Positions 23,988-32,885 of a stretch of 64,000 nucleotides of DNA are shown piece after piece. Numbering within the stretch: position 1 is the stretch's first letter; every line of letters begins with the position of its first letter. The notes below the pieces were generated by a model. That model worked only from the letters and a program-made list of their open reading frames with translations, did not search any database and was not told the origin of the DNA. Source of the stretch: Variovorax paradoxus (GTDB lineage Bacteria; Pseudomonadota; Gammaproteobacteria; Burkholderiales; Burkholderiaceae_C); contig NZ_JAGGNV010000018.1 of the NCBI RefSeq assembly GCF_018614955.1, positions 1 through 64,000 on the forward strand, written 5' to 3'. The position numbers were made by a program, and so were the translations under genes.

Positions 23988-25933
23988 TCCCCGATCTGCT
24001 GCGGCTCGGCCGCCGCGTCCTTGGCAAAGGCGCGATGGCCGCCCTTGCGAAGATGGATCATCAAGAGCGAGATGGCCGCCGGCGTCACACCGGAGATGCG
24101 CGAAGCCAGTCCCAGGGTTTCCGGCCGGTGCTTGGTCAGTTTCTGCCGCACCTCGAAGCTCAGCGCCGCGACCTGGCTGTAGTCGAGATCGGCCGGCAGC
24201 TTGAGATTCTCGAAGTGCGCCGCCCGCTCGACCTCGTCATGCTGCCGGTCGATGTAGCCGGCATACTTGGCCGCGATCTCGATCTGCTCGACCTCCGATT
24301 CGCCCAGGGGCTGGTCCGAGCCGTACTTCCCGCCGTCCAGCGACATCAGCGAGGCGTAGCTCACATTGGGCCGGCGCAGCAGGTCACCCAGGTTGTACTC
24401 CCGCTCGATCGCCTTGCCGAGCACGCGCTCGGACTCCGTGGCCGGCAGGTTGCGCGGATTCACCCAGATCGAACGCAAGCGCTCTGTTTCACGTGAAACA
24501 AGATCGCGCTTTCGCGAGAAGGCAGCCCAGCGCGCATCGTCCACCAAACCCAGCTTGCGCCCGATCTCGGTGAGCCGCATGTCGGCGTTGTCTTCGCGCA
24601 GCTGCAGCCGGAACTCGGCCCGGCTGGTGAACATGCGATAGGGCTCGGTCACACCCTTGGTGATCAGGTCGTCGACCAGCACACCCAAATAGGCTTCGTC
24701 GCGGCGGGGCATCCAGGCGGCCTCCCCTCTGCATTGCAGCGCCGCATTGATACCGGCGAACAAGCCCTGCGCCGCCGCCTCTTCGTAGCCGGTGGTGCCG
24801 TTGATCTGCCCCGCAAAGAACAGCCCCTGGATCGCGCGCGTCTCGAAGTTGCTCTTGAGTTCGCGCGGATCGAAGTAGTCGTACTCGATCGCGTAGCCCG
24901 GCCGCAGGATGTGGGCGTTCTCCAGCCCGGCCATCGATCGCACCAGCTGGTATTGGATGTCGAAAGGCAGGCTGGTCGAAATCCCGTTCGGGTAGTACTC
25001 GTTGGTCGTCAGGCCTTCGGGCTCCAGGAAGATCTGGTGGCTTTCCTTGTCGGCGAAGCGGTTGATCTTGTCTTCGACGCTCGGGCAGTAACGCGGGCCG
25101 ATACCGTCGATCTTGCCGGTGAACATCGGGCTGCGGTCGAAACCGGAGCGGATGATCTCGTGCGTGCGCGCGTTGGTGTTCGTGATCCAGCACGGCATCT
25201 GCCGCGGGTGCATGTCGGCCCGGCCCATGAAGCTGAAGACCGGCATCGGCCCGGCGCCGCCGGGCATGCCGTCGCCCGGCTGCTCGACGCACTTCGAGAA
25301 GTCGATGCTCCGCCCATCCAGCCGCGGCGGGGTGCCGGTCTTGAGCCGGCCTTGCGGCAACTTCAGTTCCTTGAGGCGCGCCGACAGGCTGACCGCCGGT
25401 GGATCGCCGGCGCGGCCGGCCTGGTAGTTGTCGAGCCCGACATGGATCCGGCCGTCGAGAAAAGTGCCAGCCGTCAGCACCACCGCCCGCGCGCGGAACG
25501 CGATGCCGACCTGCGTGATCGCGCCGACCACGCGGTCGCCCTCGATCATCAGGTCATCGACCGCCTGCTGGAACAGCGACAAGTTCGGCTGGTTCTCGAG
25601 CCGGCGCCGGATCGCGGCCTTGTAGAGCACGCGGTCGGCCTGTGCGCGCGTCGCTCGCACGGCCGGCCCCTTGCTCGAATTGAGGATGCGGAACTGGATC
25701 CCGCCCTCGTCGGTCGCGATCGCCATCGCGCCGCCGAGCGCGTCGACCTCCTTCACCAGGTGCCCCTTGCCAATGCCGCCGATCGAGGGGTTGCAGCTCA
25801 TCTGCCCCAGCGTCTCGATGTTGTGGGTGAGCAGCAGCGTGCGCGCGCCCATGCGCGCGGAGGCCAGCGCGGCTTCGGTGCCGGCATGGCCGCCGCCGAC
25901 GACGATCACATCGAATTCTTCGGGGTACAGCAT
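23984..25933 (-). CDS. mnmG: tRNA uridine-5-carboxymethylaminomethyl modification enzyme MnmG
   Basis: A 649-residue FAD enzyme that, with MnmE, installs cmnm5 on U34 of certain tRNAs. The start [29 protein letters not shown] is the family's; [30 protein letters not shown] and [11 protein letters not shown] C-terminal residues follow. An upstream in-frame ATG at 25981 would add 16 non-conserved residues, so I use the one at 25933. It heads the mnmG-rsmG-lysE-parA-hydrolase-parB operon and contains a perfect parS site at 24485. Confidence 0.97.
   Translation of the reverse strand: MLYPEEFDVIVVGGGHAGTEAALASARMGARTLLLTHNIETLGQMSCNPSIGGIGKGHLVKEVDALGGAMAIATDEGGIQFRILNSSKGPAVRATRAQADRVLYKAAIRRRLENQPNLSLFQQAVDDLMIEGDRVVGAITQVGIAFRARAVVLTAGTFLDGRIHVGLDNYQAGRAGDPPAVSLSARLKELKLPQGRLKTGTPPRLDGRSIDFSKCVEQPGDGMPGGAGPMPVFSFMGRADMHPRQMPCWITNTNARTHEIIRSGFDRSPMFTGKIDGIGPRYCPSVEDKINRFADKESHQIFLEPEGLTTNEYYPNGISTSLPFDIQYQLVRSMAGLENAHILRPGYAIEYDYFDPRELKSNFETRAIQGLFFAGQINGTTGYEEAAAQGLFAGINAALQCRGEAAWMPRRDEAYLGVLVDDLITKGVTEPYRMFTSRAEFRLQLREDNADMRLTEIGRKLGLVDDARWAAFSRKRDLVSRETERLRSIWVNPRNLPATESERVLGKAIEREYNLGDLLRRPNVSYASLMSLDGGKYGSDQPLGESEVEQIEIAAKYAGYIDRQHDEVERAAHFENLKLPADLDYSQVAALSFEVRQKLTKHRPETLGLASRISGVTPAAISLLMIHLRKGGHRAFAKDAAAEPQQIGE
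24485..24500. other. parS site (perfect)
   Basis: TGTTTCACGTGAAACA, inside mnmG, identical to the consensus parS palindrome. With the site at 23413 it gives two ParB-loading sites 1.07 kb apart within the operon that encodes ParB. Confidence 0.95.
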
Positions 25934-26053
25934 GGAGAGTGGGGGCGCACCTGCGCGTGCGCTCGCGGAAAGGGGCGCCAATTTTAATCGCGGGCGCCGC
26001 TCCGTGCCGCGCGCAGGGACAAGCGCCTGCGCCCGATCCTGCCTGGATTTTCT

Positions 26054-26070
26054 GCTATCAATTTGATAGC
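26054..26070. repeat. Intergenic palindrome GCTATCAA-T-TTGATAGC
   Basis: A perfect 17-base palindrome just downstream of the transglutaminase coding region; that gene's TGA (26058-26060) lies inside it. Its half TTGATAGCAA recurs at about 21787-21796, upstream of the hydrolase start. Palindromes of this type are widespread in Comamonadaceae genomes, from memory. Confidence 0.6.
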
Positions 26071-26951
26071 AATTCGGCCGTTGCGACCACCGGCACCGGC
26101 TTCTCGATCCCCACCAGCTGCCCGCTCGGCGCCGGCGCTGCAGGCGGCGTGAGGCGCTCGTCCTGCAGCTCGCGCACGACCAGCGACTTGCCCGTCATGC
26201 GCACCGGCCCGAAGATGGTGCAGAAGGCGACGTCCTTCGCATCGCGCCCCGTGCCCACGCGTACCAGGCGATCGACCGGCGCCATGCGCGTGGCATCGAA
26301 CAAGACCCACCGCCCGCCCAGCCAGGCCTCGAACAGCGCATGAAAATCCTGCGGCGGCTCGTCGAACCACACATAGCCCACCACCAGCCGCGCCGGGATG
26401 TTGAGCGCGCGGCAGAAGGTGATGCCCAGGTGCGCGAAATCGCGGCACACGCCGGCGCGCTCGACGAAGACCTCGCGCGCGGTGGTGGTCGAGTCGCTGC
26501 TGCCCGGTTCATAGGTGATGCTGTCGTGAATCCAGTCGGCGATGGCCTGTACGCGTCCGATGCCCGGCGGCAGATCGCCGAAGAGTTGCTGCGCGCAGCG
26601 CGACATCAGGTCCGACTCGCAGTAGCGCGTCGGCATCATGTAGTGGAGGATCTCGTTGGGCACCTGATTCACAGGCACTTCGGCCAGATCAGGCGGCACT
26701 TCCATGTGTGTGCGCTGGACGCTGGCGCGGTAGCGAATCTTCAGCCGCCCCGGCGCCGCATCGAAACGGATGAAGCGGTTGCCGTTGCCCTGGTCGCAGA
26801 ACGCCTGCATTTCCACCGCCGGCTCGATCGCCAGATCCTCGCTGATCACAGTCTGTGCGCCGCTGCGCGCGGCCTCGATGTTGAGCAGCAGGTGCGACGG
26901 CGCCTCGACCTCGTAGTCGAGCACCGCCTCCACGTTCGAGTAGTGCGTCAA
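26058..26951 (-). CDS. Transglutaminase-like cysteine-protease-fold protein
   Basis: A 297-residue protein of the bacterial transglutaminase-like family. The N-terminal domain ([25 protein letters not shown]) precedes the catalytic core, with Cys169 in [12 protein letters not shown], His204 in [10 protein letters not shown] and Asp219 in WVLFDAT; the triad is complete. [12 protein letters not shown] is another family hallmark. The start appears to be a TTG at 26951, overlapping the stop of the upstream small gene as TTGA; no ATG or GTG lies at the right place. The family includes peptidases and amide-forming enzymes; the substrate is unknown. Confidence 0.85.
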   Translation of the reverse strand: MTHYSNVEAVLDYEVEAPSHLLLNIEAARSGAQTVISEDLAIEPAVEMQAFCDQGNGNRFIRFDAAPGRLKIRYRASVQRTHMEVPPDLAEVPVNQVPNEILHYMMPTRYCESDLMSRCAQQLFGDLPPGIGRVQAIADWIHDSITYEPGSSDSTTTAREVFVERAGVCRDFAHLGITFCRALNIPARLVVGYVWFDEPPQDFHALFEAWLGGRWVLFDATRMAPVDRLVRVGTGRDAKDVAFCTIFGPVRMTGKSLVVRELQDERLTPPAAPAPSGQLVGIEKPVPVVATAELLSN

Positions 26952-27133
26952 TCCAGCGCTTTCTTCACCGCGCCCACCCCGAGCGCCGCAAGAACGAGGA
27001 ACACGACCGCCAGGATCAGGAACAGCCCGAACAGCACCTTCGCGATGCCGGCCGCGCCGGCCGCCACGCCGCCGAAGCCGAGGGCGCCGGCGATCAGCGA
27101 GATCACCGCGAAAACGATGGCGTACTTCAACAT
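26948..27133 (-). CDS. DUF1328 small membrane protein
   Basis: A 61-residue protein made of two transmembrane helices, [35 protein letters not shown] and [16 protein letters not shown]. This is the standard DUF1328 (UPF0391) pattern. The family is stress-associated in several proteobacteria but has no defined activity. AAGGAG lies upstream of the ATG at 27133. The transglutaminase start overlaps its stop, so the two are likely coupled. Confidence 0.92.
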   Translation of the reverse strand: MLKYAIVFAVISLIAGALGFGGVAAGAAGIAKVLFGLFLILAVVFLVLAALGVGAVKKALD

Positions 27134-27317
27134 GAACGAGCTCCTTGTGTGCGGACTTCCGCCCGCGGTGCCGGGAGCTTAGAAAGGCGCGCCGGCCGAC
27201 CCGATAGTCGCCGCGCCCAAGGCGCCGTAGGACAAACGCGCTCGCGTCGAACCCGCTAGCATCGGCCTCGCGTTCGCAAGAAAGAACGCTTTCCGAATAT
27301 CCATTGGAGTGTTTCGC

Positions 27318-27926
27318 ATGAAGCTGTATTACTCGCCGGGCGCCTGCTCGCTCTCGCCCCATATCGCACTGCGCGAAGCCGGCCTCGCCTTCGAACCCGT
27401 GCTCGCCAGCACCAAGAGCCACAAGCTGCAGGACGGCACCGACTACTACGGCATCAACCCGCTCGGCTACGTGCCGATGCTCGAGCTCGACGACGGCACC
27501 CGCCTGCGCGAAGGTCCGGCCATCGTGCAATACATCGCCGATCTCGCGCCGAACAAGAACCTCGCCCCCGCCAACGGCACGCTCTCGCGCTACCGGCTGC
27601 AGGAGTGGCTCACCTTCATCGGCACCGAAATGCACAAGACCTACTCGCCGATGTTCAACCCCAACATGCCCGAAGAAGCCAAGGCCATCTTCAGGACCAA
27701 GCTGCAGTCGCGCTACGAGTGGCTCAACGGCGAGCTCGAAGGCAAGGACTACCTGATGGGCGAGCACTTCACCGTGGCCGACGGCTACCTGTTCACCGTC
27801 ACCAACTGGACCAAGCCGACCGGCGTCGACATCTCGCCCTACGCGAACGTGCAGGCCTGGCATGCACGCGTCGGCGCCCGCCCGGCGGTGCAGGAAGCCA
27901 TGAAGACCGAAGGCCTGCTCAAGTAA
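27318..27926 (+). CDS. Glutathione S-transferase, beta class-like
   Basis: A 202-residue cytosolic enzyme that conjugates glutathione to electrophiles. The thioredoxin-like N-terminal domain has MKLYYSPGACSLSPHIALREAG with the beta-class cysteine at position 10, NPLGYVPML with the cis-proline, and REGPAIVQYIADL. The C-terminal helical domain has YLMGEHFTVADGYLFTV with the conserved N-capping box. The ATG at 27318 with TTGGAG is preferred over a GTG three codons earlier. Its last eight bases overlap the convergent MFS gene. Confidence 0.93.
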   Translation: MKLYYSPGACSLSPHIALREAGLAFEPVLASTKSHKLQDGTDYYGINPLGYVPMLELDDGTRLREGPAIVQYIADLAPNKNLAPANGTLSRYRLQEWLTFIGTEMHKTYSPMFNPNMPEEAKAIFRTKLQSRYEWLNGELEGKDYLMGEHFTVADGYLFTVTNWTKPTGVDISPYANVQAWHARVGARPAVQEAMKTEGLLK

Positions 27927-29142
27927 GCAACAGCGGCCGCTGCCGCGAGGCGAGCGCGGCCCCGGCCCACAGAGTGATCGCCGAGGCCACCAGGCCGCGC
28001 GCCAGGCCGCCCGGCCCGTCGGAGATCCAGCCGGTCACGGTGGGCCCCACGATCTGCCCCAGCGCGAAGATGATCGTGAAGGCGCTGATGCCGGTGGCCC
28101 ATTGTTCGGCCGGCAGGTTGTGGCGCACCAGCGCGGTGGTCGAGGCCACCACCGACAGGAACACTGCGCCGAACAGCAGCCCCGAGACCAGCGTCACCGG
28201 CCACGCTGCACTCAGCACCGGCAGCAGTGTCGCCATGCCCAGCAGGGCATTGAGCAACGCCTGCGGCTGACCGCCACGGAAGCGATCCAGCAAGCCGGCC
28301 CAGAGCCGCGACGAAGCCACGCAGGCCACGCCGAGCAGCGCGTAGAAGATCGTGATGCGGACCGGGCTCGCGCCCTGCTCGCGCAGTAGCGCGATCACGA
28401 AGGTCATATAGCCGATGTAGCCGGCGCCGAAGAGCGCATAGCCCGCGAGCGCCCAGCCGAAGCGAAGTACTGCGCGCGCGGGCTGCGCGGCCGCCTCGTG
28501 CGCTGACGCCGGCGAAGCGGGTGCACGCGCCTCGCTCGGCATCGCATGCGCGGCATATCCCAGTACGGCCGTCCCCGCGAAGCTCGCCAGCGCCAGCGCC
28601 CACCAGGCCCAGGCCCAGCCATGCGCTTCGCCCGCGGCAGCGTGCAGCACCGGCGGTACCAGGAGCGCCGACAAAGTGATGCCGAAGCCCGTGCCGCCGT
28701 AGTACAGGCCCAGCAAAAAACCTGCGCGCGAAGGCTGCAGCGTCCCGAGCCGCGCCGCCAGCAGGCCGCCCGCGACGAACACCCAGGCGCTCGCCAGCCC
28801 GGCCAGCAAGCGCTGCAACAGCAGCGCCGAGGCCGAGGTGAAGAAGCCGCTGGCCGCCATGAACAGGCTGGCCCATAGCGCGCCCCAGACCAGCAGGCGG
28901 ACCGGGCCGAAGCGCCGCATCAAGGCCGGCGTCATCAATGCGCCCAGCAGATAGCCGGCCGCATTCGCCGTGTTCATCGCGCCGGCCAGCGTGTAGCTCC
29001 AGCCCAGGTCCGCGCGCATCGGCGGCAGCAGCAAGGCATAGGAAAAGCGCGTGATGCCGAGTGAGACTGCGGCCCCCATCGACAACGCGAGCGCGAGGCG
29101 CAGGGCCTGCGCGGGCGTGAGCGTGGTGGCGTGCATCGTCAT
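27919..29142 (-). CDS. MFS transporter, YbfB/YjiJ family
   Basis: A membrane transporter of about 407 residues with 12 predicted helices. The first helix region LRLALALSMGAAVSLGITRFSYALLLPPMRADLGWSY is characteristic of the YbfB/YjiJ subfamily, followed by an MFS-type loop (ALMRRFGPVRLL) and the central loop with AHEAAAQPARA. The start may be either of two ATGs (29142 or 29136); no clear Shine-Dalgarno decides. The substrate is unknown. Convergent with the GST gene (8-bp overlap). Confidence 0.88.
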   Translation of the reverse strand: MTMHATTLTPAQALRLALALSMGAAVSLGITRFSYALLLPPMRADLGWSYTLAGAMNTANAAGYLLGALMTPALMRRFGPVRLLVWGALWASLFMAASGFFTSASALLLQRLLAGLASAWVFVAGGLLAARLGTLQPSRAGFLLGLYYGGTGFGITLSALLVPPVLHAAAGEAHGWAWAWWALALASFAGTAVLGYAAHAMPSEARAPASPASAHEAAAQPARAVLRFGWALAGYALFGAGYIGYMTFVIALLREQGASPVRITIFYALLGVACVASSRLWAGLLDRFRGGQPQALLNALLGMATLLPVLSAAWPVTLVSGLLFGAVFLSVVASTTALVRHNLPAEQWATGISAFTIIFALGQIVGPTVTGWISDGPGGLARGLVASAITLWAGAALASRQRPLLLT

Positions 29143-29257
29143 GGAGTGCGGGCATTCTGCTGCATCCCCTAGCAGCAAACCGACAACCCCGCGGCAGCGC
29201 GGTTAGGCGCGCCGGTTTACCGTTCGCGCTGTTCATCCACCCCAACAAGCAGAACCG

Positions 29258-30361
29258 ATGTCCTCCCTCTTCGACCCCATCCAGGCCGGCCACTTGAAGC
29301 TGGCCAACCGCATCGTCATGGCGCCGCTCACGCGCAACCGCTCGCCCGACGCCGTGCCGCGCGACATCACCGCCACCTACTACGCGCAGCGCGCCAGTGC
29401 CGGACTGCTGATCACCGAAGCCACCGCGATCAGCCAGCAGGGCCAGGGCTATGCCGACGTGCCCGGCCTCTACGGCAGCGAGCAGCTCGACGCCTGGAAG
29501 CGCGTGACCGAGGCGGTGCACGCCGAGGGCGGCAAGATCGTGGTCCAGCTCTGGCACGTGGGCCGGGTCTCGCACAACGAGCTGCAGCCCGATGGCGGCC
29601 AGCCGGTCGCGCCATCGGCCGTCACGGCCAAGACCAAGACCGTGCTCTTCAGGGACGGTGTTCCCACTTACGTCGAAACCTCCGAGCCCCGCGCGCTCGA
29701 CGCGAGCGAGCTGCCCGGCATCGTCCACACCTACGCTGCGGCGGCACGCAATGCCGTCGAGACGGCCGGCTTCGACGGCGTCGAGGTGCATGCCGCCAAC
29801 GGCTACCTGCTCGACCAGTTCCTCAAGACCGGCAGCAACCAGCGCAGCGACGACTACGGCGGCGGCATCGAGAACCGCGCCCGCCTGCTGCTCGAAGCGA
29901 CGCGCGCCGTGGTCGACGCGGTCGGCGGCGGTCGCACCGGCATCCGCATCTCGCCCGTGACGCCGGCCAACGACGTGCACGACGAGAATCCGCAGCCGCT
30001 CTTCGAGTACGTCGTGAAACAGCTCGCCACGCTCAACCTGGCCTACATCCACGTCGTCGAGGGCGCCACCGGCGGCCCGCGCGAGCTGGAAGACCGCCCC
30101 TTCGACTACGAAGCCCTCAAGGCCGTCTACCGCCGGGCCGGCGGCAAGGGCGCCTGGATGGTGAACAACGGCTACGACAAGCCGCTGGCCGAAGAAGCCT
30201 TGAAGGAAGGCGACGACCTCGTGGCCTTCGGCAAGCCCTTCATCTCCAATCCCGACCTGGTGCGCCGCCTGCGCGAAGGCGCGCCGCTCAACCCGTGGGA
30301 CAAGAGCACCTTCTACGGCGGCGGCGCGAAGGGCTACATCGACTATCCGGCGCTGGGCTGA
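29258..30361 (+). CDS. Old yellow enzyme family alkene reductase
   Basis: A 367-residue FMN enzyme that reduces activated C=C bonds with NAD(P)H. The N-terminus MSSLFDPIQAGHLKLANRIVMAPLTRNRS is diagnostic. The substrate-binding pair is His178/Asn181 in VEVHAANGYLLDQFL, QLWHVGR supplies the flavin contact, and VAFGKPFISNPDLVRRL is the phosphate site. It closely resembles NemA/XenB type reductases that act on N-ethylmaleimide and nitro-organics. Its 3' end overlaps the convergent sensor kinase by 19 bases. Confidence 0.95.
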   Translation: MSSLFDPIQAGHLKLANRIVMAPLTRNRSPDAVPRDITATYYAQRASAGLLITEATAISQQGQGYADVPGLYGSEQLDAWKRVTEAVHAEGGKIVVQLWHVGRVSHNELQPDGGQPVAPSAVTAKTKTVLFRDGVPTYVETSEPRALDASELPGIVHTYAAAARNAVETAGFDGVEVHAANGYLLDQFLKTGSNQRSDDYGGGIENRARLLLEATRAVVDAVGGGRTGIRISPVTPANDVHDENPQPLFEYVVKQLATLNLAYIHVVEGATGGPRELEDRPFDYEALKAVYRRAGGKGAWMVNNGYDKPLAEEALKEGDDLVAFGKPFISNPDLVRRLREGAPLNPWDKSTFYGGGAKGYIDYPALG

Positions 30362-31746
30362 TCTTCGGGTGACGCGTCGACCGCGAAGGCCACGCTGACG
30401 CGCAGCCCGCCCGCCTCCGAGGCCTTGTCGAAACGCAGCTCGGCACCGAGCAGCGCGGCATAGCGCGCCACGATCGCGAGCCCGAGGCCGGCGCCCTGCC
30501 CCAGCTTCTGCCCGGCCGGTCCTTGCGACCAGCGCTGCAGCAGGTCGCGCTGGACCTCGGGCGCGATGCCGGGGCCGTCGTCGATCACGGCGAGCGTGCG
30601 ATCCGCGAGCTCGATGGTGACGGTGCGGCCGCCGTAGCGCAGCGCGTTGTCGACCAGGTTGTCGAGGATGCCTTCGACAAGCGCGGCATGGGCCTGCACC
30701 GTCACCGGCTGGTCGAGGCCCAGCGCACCCAGATCCACGCCTTGCGCATCGGCGCGCGCGAGATGGCGCAGCACTGCCTGCTCCACCAGCTCGTCGAGCC
30801 GAAGCGGCGTGCGCTGCAGGCCGGTGCGGGCCTCGTCGGCCAGCGCCAGGGCGAGCAGCTGGTCGACCAGGTGGCTCGCGCGCGCCTGGCTCTCGACAAT
30901 GTGCTGCAGCTGTTCGCGCCACACGGCCGGCGCCTGCTGCGCGAGACCGTAGTCGGCGAGGGCGCGGATGCCGGCCAGCGGCGTGCGCAGTTCGTGCGCC
31001 ACGTTGCCGGCGAACTCGCGCTGCGCACGCACGCTGTGGCCCAGCCGTTCGAACAGCGCGTTGAGCGTCTCGCCCAGGCGCTCGAGTTCGCGCGAGCTGC
31101 GCGCCACCGGCACCGGCGCGAGGTCGTGGGCATCGCGCCGGTCCAGCGTCCGGCGCAGTTCGCCGAGCGGGCGCAGCTCGCCTTCGATGCCGCGCCACAG
31201 CCAGACGGCCAGCAGTGCCAGCAGCACGCCTTGCGGCGCCAGCGAATAGAGCAAGAGCCGTTCGACCAGTGCGGAACGGGCGCGCGTGGTCTGCGCGATC
31301 ACGACGCGGAAGGCCTTGGGCGCTTCGTGGTTCAGCACCACCGCGCGCAGCGCCTGCCCCTGGTAGCGGACATCGGAAAAGCGATGGTGCGCACCCTCCT
31401 CCGGCGCCGGTGCCTGCAGGCCCGCGTGGCCGGCGAGCAGCGAACCGTCGGGCCGCAGCACCGCGAAGTACACCGTTTCGGACTGGTCGAAGAGCACGCT
31501 CGTGACCTCGCGCGGCGACAGCTGCAGCCGGATGTCGCGCTCGCCGGCCTCCACGTTGGCCGAGACCGAATAGGCATCGTCGAGCAAGGCGCGGTCGAAG
31601 GCCTGCTCGGTGAAGTGGCTGGCCACGGCCACCGCGACCGCGGTGCCCACCAGCCAGGTCAGGGCCAGCGGCAGCAGCACGCGCCGCAGCACGCGCGAAG
31701 TGAGCGAAGGCGCGCCCGCCGACGCCCGGCGCGACGCCGGCTTCAC
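30343..31746 (-). CDS. Two-component sensor histidine kinase, TctE/QseC-like
   Basis: A 467-residue inner-membrane kinase. TM1 is at about residues 22-43, a periplasmic sensor domain of about 115 residues follows (ERDIRLQLSPREVTSVLFDQSETVYFAVLRPDGSLLAG), and TM2 is at 165-184. The HisKA box is AGNVAHELRTPLAGI (His251); N-box DNLVDNALRYGG, DDGPGIAP and GAGLGLAIV form the ATPase. A DUF-like N-terminal sensor of this kind is typical of TctE, which senses tricarboxylates. The GTG start at 31746 overlaps the response-regulator stop as GTGA. Target genes are not obvious here. Confidence 0.92.
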   Translation of the reverse strand: MKPASRRASAGAPSLTSRVLRRVLLPLALTWLVGTAVAVAVASHFTEQAFDRALLDDAYSVSANVEAGERDIRLQLSPREVTSVLFDQSETVYFAVLRPDGSLLAGHAGLQAPAPEEGAHHRFSDVRYQGQALRAVVLNHEAPKAFRVVIAQTTRARSALVERLLLYSLAPQGVLLALLAVWLWRGIEGELRPLGELRRTLDRRDAHDLAPVPVARSSRELERLGETLNALFERLGHSVRAQREFAGNVAHELRTPLAGIRALADYGLAQQAPAVWREQLQHIVESQARASHLVDQLLALALADEARTGLQRTPLRLDELVEQAVLRHLARADAQGVDLGALGLDQPVTVQAHAALVEGILDNLVDNALRYGGRTVTIELADRTLAVIDDGPGIAPEVQRDLLQRWSQGPAGQKLGQGAGLGLAIVARYAALLGAELRFDKASEAGGLRVSVAFAVDASPEDQPSAG

Positions 31747-32432
31747 TCGGCCGCTTCCAGCAGGTAGCCGATGCCGCGCAGCGTGCGGATGGCCGCACCG
31801 CTGCCCGCGAGCTTCTTGCGCAGGCGTGAGATGAAGGCCTCCAGCGCGTTGTCGCCCAGCGCTTCGTCGAAGCTGGAGAGCTTGTCGGACATGGTCCGCT
31901 TGCTGACCGCGCGGCCCGGCGGACTCATGAGCTCCCACAAGACCTCGAACTCGCGCGCCGGCAGCTCCAGCGGCGCGCCGGCCAGCGAGAAGCGGCGCGC
32001 CTTGCGGTCCAGCCGCAGCCGGCCCAGCGTGGCGATGTCCTCGGTGCCCTGCGCGCGGCGCACCAGCGCGCGCAGACGCGCCTCCACCTCGGCCAGGTCG
32101 AAGGGCTTGCCGAGGTAGTCATCGGCGCCCGCATCGAGGCCGGCGATGCGCTCCTCGGTGCGATCGCGCGCGGTCAGCACCAGCACCGGCGTGCGGTCGC
32201 CGCGCGCGCGTGCATGGCGCAGCACGGTGAGGCCGCTGGCGAGACCGCTGGTCGGGCTGGCCGTTGCCGGCAGGCTGAGATCGAGCAGCACCGCGTCGAA
32301 AAGCTGCACGCGCCACAGGTGGTCGGCGTCCTCCACGTTCGCCGCCACGTCCACGCGATGCCCGGCATCGCCCAGGCTGCGCAGCATCACGCCGCGCAAT
32401 ACCGCATCGTCTTCGACCAGCAGGATTCGCAT
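31743..32432 (-). CDS. OmpR-family response regulator
   Basis: A 229-residue regulator with a receiver domain (acidic pair in LLVEDDA, phospho-acceptor Asp51, lysine in DYLGKPFDLAEVEARL) and a C-terminal winged helix (ELPAREFEVLWELMSPPGRAVSKRTMSDKL, ISRLRKKL, IRTLRGIGYLLE). The loop after Asp51 holds an extra PATASPTSGLASG, about eight residues longer than usual. It forms a coupled pair with the kinase downstream (GTGA overlap). The ATG at 32432 has a pyrimidine-rich leader and no clear Shine-Dalgarno. Confidence 0.93.
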   Translation of the reverse strand: MRILLVEDDAVLRGVMLRSLGDAGHRVDVAANVEDADHLWRVQLFDAVLLDLSLPATASPTSGLASGLTVLRHARARGDRTPVLVLTARDRTEERIAGLDAGADDYLGKPFDLAEVEARLRALVRRAQGTEDIATLGRLRLDRKARRFSLAGAPLELPAREFEVLWELMSPPGRAVSKRTMSDKLSSFDEALGDNALEAFISRLRKKLAGSGAAIRTLRGIGYLLEAAE

Positions 32433-32520
32433 GGGACAGGGAGAGGAGAGTTCGTTACCGGGGCTTGCCGCGGGCCGCAGGCGAGGATACGGCAAGCGAC
32501 GAGCGCCCCTGTACTGGACG

Positions 32521-32543
32521 TTGACAACGTGAGAAGGTTGACA
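32521..32543 (+). promoter_or_regulatory. Tandem TTGACA elements before the HMA gene
   Basis: TTGACA occurs at 32521-32526 and 32538-32543, each preceded by G (GTTGACA), a 17-bp period. One may be a -35 element and the pair may form a metal-regulator half-site set. I see no convincing -10 box, so this is tentative. Confidence 0.3.
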
Positions 32544-32575
32544 CTTGCGCATCAATCCCCATGAAAGGAGCAACG

Positions 32576-32770
32576 ATGAGCCAGAAATTCCAGGTCCTGG
32601 GCATGAGCTGCGCCCATTGCGCGAGCGCCGTGCAGAACGCGGTGCAGACAGTCGATCCCGAGGCGCAGGTCACGGTCGATCTCGAAACCGGCCATGTCGA
32701 CGTGCTGAGCCATCAACCGCGGCAGGACATCATCGTGGCGATCGAGAACGCCGGCTACCAGGCGCAGTGA
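32576..32770 (+). CDS. Heavy-metal-associated (HMA) domain protein, CopZ-like
   Basis: A 64-residue single-domain protein of the ferredoxin-like HMA fold. FQVLGMSCAHCASAVQNAVQ holds the metal-binding CxxC pair (Cys12 and Cys15), and VDLETGHVDVLSH with IENAGYQAQ completes the fold. Such proteins carry Cu(I) to transporters or bind it as scavengers. An AAAGGAG site lies upstream of the ATG at 32576; an in-frame ATG five codons earlier lacks it. No copper ATPase gene is adjacent, so the partner must be elsewhere. Confidence 0.9.
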   Translation: MSQKFQVLGMSCAHCASAVQNAVQTVDPEAQVTVDLETGHVDVLSHQPRQDIIVAIENAGYQAQ

Positions 32771-32822
32771 GGCCCGGCCCGACCGGGAAGCCCGCCGGAG
32801 ACACGAAAAATGCATGAAACAG

Positions 32823-32851
32823 TTGAATACTTTTGTTTCAAAGTACAAAAT
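32823..32851 (+). promoter_or_regulatory. Candidate sigma-70 promoter for the methyltransferase
   Basis: TTGAAT (32823-32828), a 17-base spacer, and CAAAAT (32846-32851) lie in a strikingly AT-rich patch of about 45 bases in otherwise GC-rich DNA. A transcript from here would begin around 32858, about 28 bases before the ATG at 32886. Confidence 0.4.
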
Positions 32852-32885
32852 ACGCGCTGCATCCACCGTGAGCAAAAGGGTTTCC

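Noticed and set aside
27839..31798. A 1319-codon open frame on the minus strand
   Set aside because: It runs antisense or out of frame through the GST, MFS, ene-reductase and kinase genes, and is full of Arg/Ala/Gly runs. It is a shadow of GC-rich coding DNA.
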